From: Scatophagus argus
Taxonomy: Eukaryota > Chordata > Actinopteri > Scatophagidae
Assembly (NCBI RefSeq): GCF_020382885.2
Contig: NC_058512.1
Span: forward strand, 9,636,802-9,700,801
Length of the DNA stretch: 64,000 nucleotides
Reading direction: 5' to 3'
The stretch's first letter is position 1. Every line of letters begins with the position of its first letter. The position numbers and the translations under genes are program-made. Below the pieces are notes generated by a model. That model did no database searches. It was not told the DNA's origin and saw only the letters and a list, made by a program, of their open reading frames with translations. This document shows positions 45,401-57,040 of the stretch, piece after piece.

Positions 45401-48400
45401 GTCAGATAGGCGACTGGTGTGTGCGTGCGGATGACGATAAAGCGATCTGAAGCGGCGAGCAGAGAGGAAGTCGGGCACTGCAGCGTTTTCATCAATGTCT
45501 CAGTGAGTCTGACTGCCAGACAGATACACTCTGCCATTACACTCTGAAATGTTCAGTAAAACCCTGGAAATGCCAGCATGACGACTGTACGTATGCTGCT
45601 CGTTCTTAAAGGGCCACGCCAGCGATTTCGCATTCTTTGCACATTAACCGCAAGTTGTGTCTGATCTACAAAGCTACTGACTATTTTCCAAGCCAAACAA
45701 AGTTTTCAGGTCAACTCAGGACTTCGAGCAGGGTAGCTTAGTTCAGTCTTTTTGAACTCAAGTGCCTTTTGTGCCATTTAAATCTGAGCAGCTTAGATGG
45801 GAAATCTAAACTCTAGACATGTAAAATGTGACAATAAGGAGTCCAAAGACACAACAGCCACAAGCCAAATCTGAAAGGTAGCATTGATGACAGATGCATG
45901 TAGTTGATGAGTACAAAGTACAATATTTCCCTCTGAAATGGACTTGAGGTATAAAGTAGCATAAACTGGAAATACTCAGGTAAAAGTATCTCAACATCCA
46001 TCCATCCATTTTCTATACCGCTTATCCGTCAGGGTCGTGGGGGAGCTGGAGCCTATCCCAGCTGACTACAGGCGAGAGGCGGGGTACACCCTGGACTGGT
46101 CGCCAGCCAATCGCAGGGCCAACACACAAAGACAAACAACCACACACTCTCACACTCACACCTAGGGGCAATTTAGAGTAGCCAATTAACCTAATGTGCA
46201 TGTTTTTGGTATTGTGGGAGGAAGCCGGAGTACCCGGAGAAAACCCACGCAGGCACAGGGAGAACATGCAAACTCCACATAGAAGGGCCCAGACCGGGAT
46301 TCGAACCTGGAACCCTCTTGCTATGAGGCGACAGATGTATCTCAACATTGTTCTTAAATACATTACTTGAGTAAATGTACTTTTGGCCTGTTTCAGAGCA
46401 GCGCGACAGTCAGCGTTAAACTTCTCATAATAAGAGTGAACAAAATGTTGTCTTTGCATTTGTTACATTATATGAATATAATCCTCCTGTAATTGAAACT
46501 GAACCTTGTTTACAGACTGTGATTCTGTTTTGTTAATGTCTGTCTATCTGTTCCCGTTGTTTTTTTCCATTGACTGTTGACAAGGAGTTGCTGTAAAATA
46601 GCACAATATAAACCCAGCCAACCAACTGCGTATAGATAAAGATTAAAACAAATGAGCTTTACCTCGACAGTGACTTAACCTTGAAATAAAAACTAAAAGA
46701 TATAAAAGTAAATATAATGTAAAAGTAAATTGAATTATACTCCTTGAATGTTTTCATTAAAACAGTCTCTGTTCAGTTAAGTGACTCAGTAATTATGGAT
46801 GTCAGTGTTTCCTTGAATGCACCATGAACTCCCTGCTCACAACTGCACGCAATGATTACATAATTCAGACATTACCAAAAAAAGATTAAATGTTGACTGT
46901 GAAGGATTACTCAAGCAAGTTTCTGCAAGATGATTTTTATATAAAGACAAAGCGAAACTCGGCAGTGAGACTGATTCCTCTTTCTGTCTCTGACCAGCAA
47001 GTAACAGCAACAAGCTCATCGAAAGCATTAACTCACATCATCACTGCCTCCGCTCTTGTTTACCTTGCGTCTGAAGACCGAGAAGGCCAGTCCGCAGGCC
47101 TTGCACAGCTGTCCGGCGCTCCCTGAGCTGGTGGGGGGGTAGGTGGAGTACCCAGCACTGGGGGCGAAGCGGAAGGGCCCCGCCCCCGCTCCGAACCCCG
47201 GCTGCTGAGCCCGCACCGTGCCCGTGCCCATCACCTCGTTCAGCAGCCCACAGCATGACGCCCACATGGACGATGCCCCCGCCTGCGGAGGATACACACA
47301 GAAACACACACACACACACATAAAACATCAGCACGGGGGTTTAGTGTCTCTCTGACATCACCAGTCACAGACATTTATAAACTTTCTTTATGAACAGAAG
47401 GAAATGGAGGAATTTTATGACTGCACTGCTCCACTAAATTAAAATATTCTAGATGTCTAGATGTAAGTAGAGGGTTTGCACAAAGTTTGGCTGCACAGGA
47501 TGAAGTCATCATCATCATCATCACAGTCATTTAAATACATCCTTTGGTATTTTAAAGAAATCCCCTAAACTAATTTATTATTATTTTGCCACTCAGTAAT
47601 TTGTAAAAGTGTAGTTTGAACACAATAAGTTATGTCTTGCTTTGTTATGGTCCTTAGTTAGTTACTAAATTAGTTACTGGAATTACAATTTATTTTTAGT
47701 TAGCAGAGGTTATATTTACAGGTGATTACGTCATGTCGTTTCCACATATTGGAAGCATTTTTGAAACGCAGATGAGAGACAAACTGGTGGAAAAACAAAC
47801 AAAAGGTTAGTAAGGTGTTGTGCCACATCATTTTCACACTGATCGAACCACGCAGTGACTCTGTGTGCTCTGTATGAAAGCATTTTAGTCGGGTTGATTA
47901 GAAAAAGATTTTTTTATTAATATCATGTTACATATTTCAATCATAGCTTAAGGAGATAATAAGAAAATGAATGGGAGAGGCAGGGAGGAGGGGGAGATAC
48001 CAGGCAGTACATTACTGAGAGTGCTCTGTTAGAGTCTTTGAGGTTAGAGATAATTCGACTCTAAAAGCTTCTATTAATGACAAGCTCCAAAAAGAGCTTC
48101 GAGTAAAATTTCTCAGTCACTGCATTATTTTGTACAGTCTGATAAACAAATTAACCTTGAAGATGAATGTGCGTAAGAGGTCTCAGCAACACAACAAGCA
48201 CATCCTGTAAGGGTCAAACTGGAGGAAGACGTGGACGTTATGTAGCCTCTGTGTGCCCCACAGAAATGTGCACACTAGATTTAAGAAGTGTGCACAGCCG
48301 GGTAAAGTTAAAGTGAGCAGCCACACAAAAGTCAGGCCAGTGTTTGTCGACCACGGGTCGGGCCAGAGAGGGGGAGCAAAGATGGCGTGATGGGAGCCAC

Positions 48401-51400
48401 GGCTCCTTGGAGCATACTGATGAGACGAGGAGGGAGGGGGGAGGACAGCGAGCAGAGAATATGTCTTCTGTTGTTCCCCAGCCTGCAGAATCAATAGCTG
48501 ACATGAGCATAATGTAAGCCCTCTGTGGTTCCCGGCTCTATGCGGGAAAACAATTGAATTCACTGGGTCCCGCCACATCTCTTCTTAAGGCAGTGCTCTG
48601 CTCCGACTTGTCACAAACACCCTGTGATCCGACCTCACCCATCTGCTTAGGGACTTGTTATGTAACCTGAGAACGAGGCACTATATGTGGAGTCACGGGC
48701 CAGGAGGAGGAAGGACTGCCCCTGCTGCACAGTCAGGATTTTCATAAGGTTTAATCTTATCGTTAAACTGGACATTTCAGGATGGTTTCTTGGATGTATC
48801 TTCACCGTTTACACTCACTGCACAAGATGACATCTTGACATTAAACATTTTGTCTGACCAATGGCCCCAAAACTGAAAATATTCAATTTATGTTGAGAAA
48901 ATAAACAAAACCTCACATTTTACAAGCTGCAAATGTTTGGCATTATTGCTTCATAAATGACTTAACCATTGAATCAGTTTATTTCCTCTCAACTGACTGT
49001 TTCAGCTCTAATATTTTGTATTTTCAGTGTTATGTGCCTTCTCCTCCATTAAATCCACCACAAGCGTCTCACTTTATCATGAGAAACCCCTCCGGTTTTA
49101 TGTGCACCATAAAACCGGGATGCATAACAATCTGAATTATTTGCCTGTGGCACAAACTTGACCTGATGTCCGGCTGCTAAAAAAAATCTCTCAAGTTTAA
49201 TGCGGCCTTCCTCACATGGGAGTGAAGCCACTAAAAAGCAAAATTTACTGCGTTCTGATGAGGAGCCGCTGCAGCCTGACCATGACATTAGCTTTATCTG
49301 GCTTTGGGCCAGCAGCACGAGCTCCCTCTGTCACTTCAATTAGCACGCTGTAAGCTCTGCAGGCAGGGAGTCCCGAACAAACAAGCGACACGAGCAAACA
49401 TCACATGTAGTACTTTGTTTTTACTGGTATCAGTGATATTTTCCCTACAGCTTCATCACTTAACCAGTAACCCTGAAAACGCTGTATTGTAATGATGATG
49501 ATTTTTGTCTTCTCTGTCACCTTCAGAGACTGTCAGGGTCTGGACCAAACACTCGAGGCATTTCTCACCCTCGTGCTGGATCTCGAACATCAAATAGGGC
49601 CAGCAAACAATCCAGCCCCAGTGCGCACACAAACAAACACAAACACAGAGAGGGTGAAGCAGCAAAAAAGTAACTGAGGCACAGATTTAAATAGAAAAAC
49701 CTCAAGAGGGAGGAAAAACCAGCCTTGTATGGACTGATGGTGATCTGACCTCATAAAATCAGATTTTTGAGGATCAAATCTCAGAAAAGTACGTGTAACC
49801 ATATGGGAGCCTGGACGGAGCATAAATGGGTCATGTGGTGTGTTTAGTTAGAAGACTTTTTACCTTCCTTTGAACAGCTTCACATGACTTTTCATACAGT
49901 TCATACAGAGACATTTTGGAGGAAGGAGGTTTATGAAAAATGTCATACAGTCAGGGAAACTGATTTCAGAAAAAAATTATAGATGCAAAAGCTTCCGGTT
50001 AATTAAAGAAAAAATCCTGGAAATCCAAAATCTTCTCACCGATTTGAAACAGTTTCCACTTTGTTCTATTAGAGCTACATCTATATGAATGGTATGAGAT
50101 AATCTCTGGTCATCTTACGGGATGCAGCGCCATACTGTCTGTCTCCAGTCTATGCATTTGCAAGCTTTTATAGTCATGTATATAAAGATATGGGACACAC
50201 AAATGGTGTTATGGGGCTTGTCAGTGAAAACAACTGAGCACTAACATACGCTTTATACACATCACTCACTATCTTTCCATCATACACCATCCCTCTCTCT
50301 CACATTTCATTTCCTCTTTCTCTCTGCTGAATCTTTCCTCTTTTTTTTTCCTTTGGCATAAACTGGAAATGTCACTCACACTGTGAGAAGTGAATTCTGC
50401 CTCACTGTTCAGACGGGAGGGTAACGTTGCCATGAATATGGCAAACTTATTCATCACTGCCTTTTGTTTTTGCCTATAAATGATGAAAATGAATGTAATA
50501 GTGCATCTAAATTGGGCATTTAGATGTAAATGATTCAGTGATGTCTGTCGGAGCCTGCAGACACCAAATCCAGTGGCGTCTGCACATAAAACTCAAGCTG
50601 CAACCAGCTAAGTTTGGATTTGTGTCTGCACAATAACAGATTGACATGGTTTATTCCAAAGGCAGAGGAGGACTCGAGGAGGATTTAGCCCCGAGACTTC
50701 TGGTGCAGCAACACAAAGAGATATGGACTGCTGCAGAGACTGTCCTGCAATATCAAGACATTTTACATCCAAAACCACAAATCTGCTGTGTTCCCCTGGA
50801 CTCTCTTAAAGCTTTAGACTGCTTCATCTACTTCTGCAGTCAGCCCTAAGTGAGTGGAACCTCCAGTGTGCTACATCAGTGCATCTGATGATTTCACCAG
50901 AGGTTTGGAGTATTTGTTTCCACGGTGTGCGACACATGCTGGGAAAATGAGATGGTAAGAGGATTCTGAATGAAATCAAACATTTGAAATGCCATAGGTC
51001 TATCCCTGATTAAAATGGCACCGATAACACATACTGTGCAGCAAGTCCTTCCCGTTTGGAGACGTATGCTTACACAATTCAGCTAACACTGTCCGTTCCA
51101 CAGGGGCAGAAAAGCTGCTTTTCAATCTAAACCAGATTAGTCAATAAAACATCACGTCCATTTTATTTTCCTGGGACACAGCGAGTGATGATGTGCCTTA
51201 GGAAAATTAACCACGCCGTCCATCGAAAGTTAAGCACCTCTAAATTCTTCCACAATATTGTGACAAAGGCTTGACCTACTACAGAGAAACATCTGACACT
51301 GAGTACTGGGGCATTTCAGAAAAAAAATACTTTAAATACTTTAGTATCAGTTGTGAAGAGTGTGATTAGTGTTACATTATTGTTGCATTGTGACCGAAGT

Positions 51401-52823
51401 CATTTTTTATCACGTTTAAGCAGCAGCATCACCGCGTCGTGTCTCACGAGCTCCTTGTGGTTAATATGACCTTGACAGAGTAAAAGTAAACAGCAACTGC
51501 AGATTTAATTTTAGGAAGTATACAGAAGGGTGTTTTGCAAATATTTTGAGTAAACAGATGAGATAATGTAATCAGCTGAGGGAAATTTTTATAATATGGA
51601 AACCTATGTGTGTTTACTAAACCCAAAGTACGACATAATGGTGGTAGCTTTGTTTTCAAAGAAATGCCCAGTGCTTAATTAAAACATACACAGAAATGGC
51701 CCACATTTCACAGACCTTGATAAATTCTGTTCTCTTGCATCTCCAGAAATGTTGTGATATAAAAATAGCTGACCAGCCAGAGCTGAGAAGCTGCCTGTTC
51801 AGTTTGCAGGGAAACCCTCCATCCTGGCACACAAATATATCACACAAAGGGTCTCACAGAAAGAAACCACGAGTACATGTACTTCGAAACGGTTCCAGGA
51901 AGTAAATGTATTTAGTTACTCTGCAACTCTAGCAATGAAGAAGGGTTTTTGTTATGTTTTGTTTTTCAAAACGAGGACATCTACCTTTAAATAAAAATCA
52001 ACTACAATACTAACTGCAAAAATAAGTGACTGACTGTATTATTCTTCATGATGAAGATGATGATGATGGTTACACAGGCGGCTCTTCCTCCACCTCACCT
52101 TCCACCGTGACTGTCACCACAAACCTGCCGCCACCAGAGCACCAAATGACATCATCGCCATAATCTTCATCATCAGTCCGGAGCTCGAGCTGCCAGACAG
52201 CATCATCACCTTTCCTCCCCTGTGCTGCAGCCTGTCTCTGCTGCTACAGCGCACACACACACACACACACACAGCAGAAGGAGACTCCTGACACAGCTTG
52301 GACCTGAGAAGTGAATCTGCCTCTCTGAGCACCCAGACGTCCCCCAAACATCCCCGCACTCACTCACTCGCTGGCCGCAGTCTCTATCTCATTAGAGCGG
52401 ATTAGAGCCTGACGATGAATGGACGTCGCTCCAGCGGCTTTAGTCCACTGAACTATCACACTGGGGTCAAAGCAGGCTCATTAAAAGGCTACACACTGTA
52501 CCTACTGTTTATCGGGACGGCTGGAGATGCAAGAGAGCATTTCCAAGCTCGTCGGAGGAAAAAAAAACCCCACACTGACTGAGCTGCGAAGACAGCAGCG
52601 AGGAAACATTTGTTGTCAAGTTATAAATCACACAGTGAATGCTGCATTCAAACGCAAGTCTGTTGATGTAATTACAGTAAAGTGCACGCAAATACATATC
52701 ATTGACATTAGGATGGAGGTATCCCCTGCCTCTCGGTGCAGCATCGTGCGTGAATCGCAAGAAATCTGCATCCAAATGCATCCAAATCAGAAATGAGACT
52801 GCCAGCCGATTACATACCTTCAT
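39456..52823 (-). CDS. rnf34: E3 ubiquitin-protein ligase RNF34 (FYVE-like / SAP / RING)
   Basis: Eight minus-strand coding exons: 52818-52823, 47064-47282, 43657-44148, 41233-41295, 40895-41096, 40767-40790, 40471-40512 (possible cassette) and 39456-39640. They sum to 1233 bp (410 aa), or 396 aa without the 42-bp exon; human RNF34 is about 372. RNF34 is an anti-apoptotic ligase acting on caspases 8/10, p53 and PGC-1alpha. Domains: N-terminal [20 protein letters not shown], which matches human almost exactly; FYVE-like zinc finger about 61-110 ([22 protein letters not shown]); a SAP-like motif [12 protein letters not shown]; an acidic low-complexity linker; a second SAP-like motif [18 protein letters not shown]; and a C-terminal RING ([33 protein letters not shown]) ending VFKS. 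The paralogue RFFL is less likely given that N-terminus and the kdm2b neighbour. Confidence 0.92.
40471..40512 (-). CDS. rnf34: Possible 42-bp cassette exon of rnf34
   Basis: Flanked by a pyrimidine-containing acceptor ending AAG and a GTAAGA donor. It encodes [14 protein letters not shown] between the second SAP-like motif and the RING. Its length is a multiple of three and both borders match phase, so the frame is intact whether it is included or skipped. The human protein has a different, charged linker here. Support is splice-site and frame logic only. Confidence 0.5.
40767..40790 (-). CDS. rnf34: 24-bp microexon of rnf34
   Basis: Tiny exon encoding MENVSITA (with split codons at both ends), with a TTTTAG acceptor and a GTAATT donor. 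It is phase-compatible with its neighbours and length-divisible by three, so it could also be alternatively spliced. No homology beyond position was recognised. Confidence 0.55.
41296..43656 (-). other. rnf34: rnf34 intron 3
   Basis: 2.4-kb intron between the acidic-linker exon and the 63-bp exon. It contains a short CT microsatellite at about 42927-42944. I see no further exon. Confidence 0.5.
43833..43860 (+). repeat. rnf34: (CTT)9 coding microsatellite (Glu run in rnf34)
   Basis: Perfect trinucleotide run on the plus strand that reads GAA/GAG on the coding minus strand and makes most of a ten-residue glutamate tract. It is flanked by imperfect CTC/GTC codons that extend the acidic stretch to about 30 residues. 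Such runs are prone to length change. Confidence 0.9.
44690..44935 (+). mobile_element. Teleost interspersed repeat, MITE-type, copy 2
   Basis: Same family and orientation as the copy at 18035, truncated at its left side. Recognisable by GTTTGCTGCTTTTCACTGTTT, GAAGATGCCACTTTGGGAAA and a terminal run of ATTAAC/TTAACT words. Boundaries are approximate. Confidence 0.55.
45986..46348 (-). mobile_element. L2/SINE-type retroposon with 12-bp target-site duplication
   Basis: Element at 45998-46336 flanked by identical 12-bp direct repeats GTATCTCAACAT at 45986-45997 and 46337-46348. On the minus strand it starts with a tRNA-like stretch containing a pol III B-box word (GGTTCGAATCC, around 46294-46304). 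It continues through a block widespread in teleosts (CATGTTCTCCC.., GCCTGGGTTTTCTCCGG-like) and ends in a (GGAT)n-type tail typical of L2-mobilised elements. The family label is by recollection. Confidence 0.8.
47283..52817 (-). other. rnf34: rnf34 intron 1
   Basis: 5.5-kb intron separating a 6-bp coding stretch from the second exon. It has low-complexity CA repeats (47306-47320 and 52252-52273) and no exon that I can support. A short repeat-like fragment (GTACATGTACTT.., about 51870-51910) resembles the family seen at 56884. Confidence 0.5.
52252..52273 (+). repeat. (CA)11 microsatellite
   Basis: Perfect CA dinucleotide run in rnf34 intron 1. Confidence 0.93.
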
Positions 52824-53060
52824 TGCGCCTCCCGTTTGAGGAATCTGCCGAGTAATGTCAGGACGACGACCATCGCAAGTGCACAGGGAATCAAACAATT
52901 ACGTCTTCCCTCTCTCCAGCTGCCTGTGTGTGTGGAGTAAGCATAACGTAATGGCCAGGAGAGCCGCAGCCAACCACAGAGCGCACACGGCCTCTGGTAT
53001 CTTTACTAGCCAATCCGCCTTAACACATCACCGATGTGGGCGTTCAGTGCTGCGCGTAAA
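52824..53060 (-). promoter_or_regulatory. rnf34: rnf34 5' UTR and promoter region
   Basis: Sequence upstream of the rnf34 ATG, richer in CG dinucleotides than the flanking DNA, with an ATTGG/CCAAT word near 53010. The ATG sits in GGCGCAATGA (G at -3). The transcription start is not determined. Confidence 0.45.
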
Positions 53061-56000
53061 GGCGCATGTGTGAGCCTGACAGACGCATCATGCTATTTTC
53101 ACAGCTTCGGTTTATTTCAGGGAATTAGCTATTTTTTCGGTGTCAGACGGTTGTGTCTAAAGTGTGGCAGTCACGGTGGATGCTCAGCTGCATCACACTT
53201 GCTGGGGTTTTTTTTTTGTGGTTTATTTTGTCTCATGAAAATATTCTGCACTATTGATTTTTTTACGGGAAAGGCAAAATGTGTTTATTTTGATCCACTT
53301 GATGAATTTTTTATGGTCTTACTTCAGTCAGAGGAGGTAAAACTAATATTATCCTCAGCGCCTACACACGCAGTGTTATTTCTGTTTTTATGCTGCCAAA
53401 ACTAAATGCGTCTACAATCTTATTTACCGCCATATTTAGCCTGTGTGTGAGTGCACACGGCTGCTGCCTGCAGTAAAGAGATTAGAGGGGGGTTCTGCTG
53501 TTGCATGGCTAGTACCGCTACGAGCCCGCAGGGGGCAGCAGATAGCGCCGCCGCATCATTATTACCACTCAGACATAACTGAGCCGCAGGGGAGGAAAAC
53601 TATTCTGCTCATGAAGTTCCTTCCGTGTCACGCCGCTAAAAATCATACAGAACTTATCATTTATGCAGCTGTTGCAGCAGCAGTGCAGAAAACGAAAGTA
53701 GATTTAATGTGCTGAGGAATCATATTGATGCAAGTACAGTATTATGCTGCTGCGTGAGCTGCTTTAAATTCTCTGCCATTTCCAGTACATCAAACGGGGA
53801 TCCTACTGTGTTGATTTTATTTCACACAACCACATTAAAAGATCTGTGGAGGCCTCCGGGCCACCAGCGACACACTTTACAACTTCAGATTTGGCCTGAA
53901 TATTCCCTCCACAGTGTTCGAACATGAAAGTTGGATGGAAGTGTGCAAACTCTCTCACATTTGCAGCTGTGATTTCACCTTAAAGGATCTATACACCCAA
54001 ATTACAACACATCCTCTCTGCCTCTGCCGTTCAACACTGACACTCTGGGTTTATTTGCTCAGCTTTTGACACATCCATCTCTGAGATTTCTGCCTCCGCC
54101 CCAAATTCAGTGATGGTGAAGGAAATCGGGGTTGTGCTGCTAAAAGCACAGAACTGTGTCCCCATTTCTGTGGATAATCCACAGAGCCCACTGTCAACAG
54201 TTTTCATAGGGACTATTTCTTCAGTAGAAAAATGATACAATGAAAACTGTCAGCAGATTATCTTTAGCAACTGAAAAAGTTTCTCACATTTTTGTTACTA
54301 TGAGCAGCACACGAAGGTTGGGGAACAGGGTGAACCAACCTGACCCCTTTTCTTCCATTTAAACAAGCTTTAAGGCTGACCCAACATGACACTGAATATC
54401 TTTCTAAACATTTTATACCATTATGCCAGGTTATAGACCTTATGGAGAAACATGCTTCATAGGAAACTACCATTATTAGATTTTTAGACAAAACCCAAAC
54501 AGACCCAAAACTGACACACATCTGAAATATTCATAAAAATGTTTGAAGATCTTCTGTCATTTCCACCTTTGCATCACATCACAGTAAAGACGAGAGAAGC
54601 CTAAAGGTGAGGTTAGTGACTTTGAATGTGGCCTGATTGTTGATTCCACTTGAGGAGTTTGCAGAGTTCACACACCTTACCGGAATACTTCTGTCAGTCT
54701 GGTGATGCAGAGATCTAGCAGGCCTGAAGTGAACAAAAAAGGTAAAAAGCCAGTGGGGGAAAAAAGAGATGTAATCCAAACAGAGCATAAACATCCATCT
54801 TAACGTCTCCTCCCAGGCTCTCATATTCTGTTTGCTGTCCTCTCTTGACCTACCACTCAGTGGTGGGTTTTGTTTTTGTGTCAACACTTGTTCTTTCTTT
54901 TCCCTCCTGCACATGTGTTTGTTTTTACTCAGCCATATGCAAGCAGCATTTCACTTTCCCCCTCAGGATTCACACAAAATAAGCTTAAATCTTCTTCTAC
55001 ATCACTGTTTTTTTTCACAGCACCCTTTTTTTTCATTAAGATGTTCAATACTTGGGTTTAAAAGACAAAAGTGGCCAGATGTTTTTAAGTTTTTAATGAC
55101 ATACAAAAAGACTTATTTGTTTTTCCCACTAATTACCCTGTTAAAAATTCTTATAATTACATCTGCTGTGTGTTCTTCACTGGAAAATCCAGAACTTATT
55201 AATATACATGTTTTCTTTATTTCAGTAGTTTGACTACTGGGTGACGTCTCCCACCTCACTGAAAAGTCCACTCTCACTGAAGAAGCAGCTTTTTCACATC
55301 AAACTTGTTCTAAATTCCCAAAAACTAGGTTGTTTGTACTTGCCTCAAACTCAAATTTAAAGTGAACGTTTGGGAAAATGTCCTTCCTCAGAAGATGACT
55401 TTTAAAACAGCCATCTAAGGGACTCCAGTCTTAATTATTACTTCGTTGAGGTAACATCTTCACTGTGCTTTTGTCAGATCAAAACCCCCCAAATTATCAA
55501 TTCACAGTTATTTTAAAGCAGCAAATTTTCCCTTTTGGGAAACTGGAACTGGAAAACCTCCCTCATGTGATCAATTACTCACCAAAATTTCTGCTTAATA
55601 ATTTTCTGATGAATCAGCCACTGCAGCATTTCAATATTATTCACTCCTGAAACTTTTTGACACACTTTTTGAATGCTCAATTTATTCTCACTCTGTCTCT
55701 CATTGGTATCAGTGCTTTGTTCCCACGTCTGCCCTGCATGTTCAACCTGTTGCACAACACAGCTGAAATCCCATCAGATTCATCTATTATTTCACTCTGC
55801 TTTTCATTACGAATTTTTGGACCATGTCATGGAAAGTAGATTTAAATAGATATTTACTGGAAAACATCCCTCCCTGGGGAATTTCACTTTGTTGTATTTT
55901 TTGTTGAAAGCAGGAAAGCAAAACCAAGGTCCAACACCTTCTAAAGGATGTGGGAACCACTGCACTTGTGGGAGTGGTTTATAGTCCCTTTACAAAGTAG

Positions 56001-56106
56001 GTTTGAATGAGAATGAACAGTTCTCAAGTTCATATGTGGAGAATTTGGCCTCTAAAACTCTGGGAGAGAGTCCAACCCCCATCTGTCTACAGGATTGTGA
56101 AACAAT

Positions 56107-56107
56107 C

Positions 56108-56138
<31 letters not shown>

Positions 56139-56140
56139 AC
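56107..56140 (+). repeat. C18 run followed by (AC)8
   Basis: Uninterrupted run of 18 C from 56107 to 56124, then an AC dinucleotide repeat to 56140. Confidence 0.95.
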
Positions 56141-56615
56141 AAACGGACACATGCCAGATGTCATCAGGCTCCTTGCTTCCAGAGAAGTCTCAGTGGTGTG
56201 TGTACACCATGCTATATGCAGCATGCAACTCAATTTTCTCATGATTCCAGCGAACAAGCTTATCAAACTACACATTTATTCTCCTCCTGAGGCCACAGAC
56301 ATTAAGTCAGTGCAAATGATCGCTCGAGTTTTCTTTTCATTCTGAAATGTGTGTGCACGTCTGCAATTTGAGGGCTGATATTTGATACCTCCAGTGTATA
56401 ATCATACTCTTGTCAAACATGTAGGACAGTTGTAAATATGTTTTTATTTGACCTAAAGATTGACCTTTTTGTTGTTACTCGGGCCACCTAGGGCCATCAG
56501 CGTACATCATTTGCTAATAAATGTAAAGACTACTGTGAAAATGACAGTTTATGGTGTGGTTGTATATCTCATAATAACATCTGCGCAAATAAAATTCTTG
56601 ACAATGTTTTATTAC

Positions 56616-56638
56616 AAAAAAAAAAAAAAAAAAAAAAA
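56616..56638 (+). repeat. A23 homopolymer
   Basis: Twenty-three A after a TTTTATTAC word, with an AATAAAATTC about 27 bp upstream. Could be the tail of a retroposed fragment, but no body or target-site duplication was identified. Confidence 0.9.
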
Positions 56639-56883
56639 TGAATGAAGGCTGCTTCTTGTAAAAACAAGCCCCACTTGAAGCTGATGCCTACAGCTGACCT
56701 GTGCTGCCACCGAGTGCCACTAGATGGAGTATGTATGCTATCAAAAAGAGAAAAATGCTGCTGCTTTTTTTCATGTTTTGTTGTCATCACCGGAAAATCT
56801 GTAAACTACTAAGTAACTAAGTATGTTCTAGGCAACATATAGGCATCAATACTAAGAATATAGACATAAATATAAAATAATAT

Positions 56884-57040
56884 CAGTGGGGGAAGAAACA
56901 CTCAGATATTTCATTTAAGTAGCAATACCAGAGTGTAGAAACATTCTGTTACAAGTAAATGTACTGCATTAAAAATGTGCTTACATTTAATAAAGACTAT
57001 TATAAAGTAAAGAAGTAAAAGCATATGGATCATTTTAATA
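56884..57040 (+). mobile_element. Teleost dispersed repeat fragment
   Basis: Contains GGGGGAAGAAACACTCAGAT..TTTAAGTAGCAATACC..TGTTACAAGTAAATG..TGCATT, the wording of a repeat very frequent in percomorph fish genomes. It is probably part of a longer non-autonomous element. Short related words occur near 46365 and 51870. Confidence 0.55.

Larger units (their letters stand above)
44149..47063 (-). other. rnf34: rnf34 intron 2
   Basis: 2.9-kb intron that splits the FYVE-like finger. It holds a MITE-type repeat copy at about 44690-44935 and the retroposon insertion at 45998-46336, both listed separately. No other gene was recognised. Confidence 0.6.

Noticed and set aside
46022-46459. 145-codon minus-strand ORF
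   Set aside because: Most of it is the retroposon body, which is non-coding.
54579-55233. Overlapping 111- and 133-codon ORFs on opposite strands
   Set aside because: Low-complexity, opposite-strand overlap in AT-rich intergenic DNA. No family resemblance and no splice-consistent neighbours.
56460-56645. Possible processed pseudogene ending in a poly(A) run
   Set aside because: Only the A-run and a polyadenylation-like word were found, with no recognisable coding body or target-site duplication.
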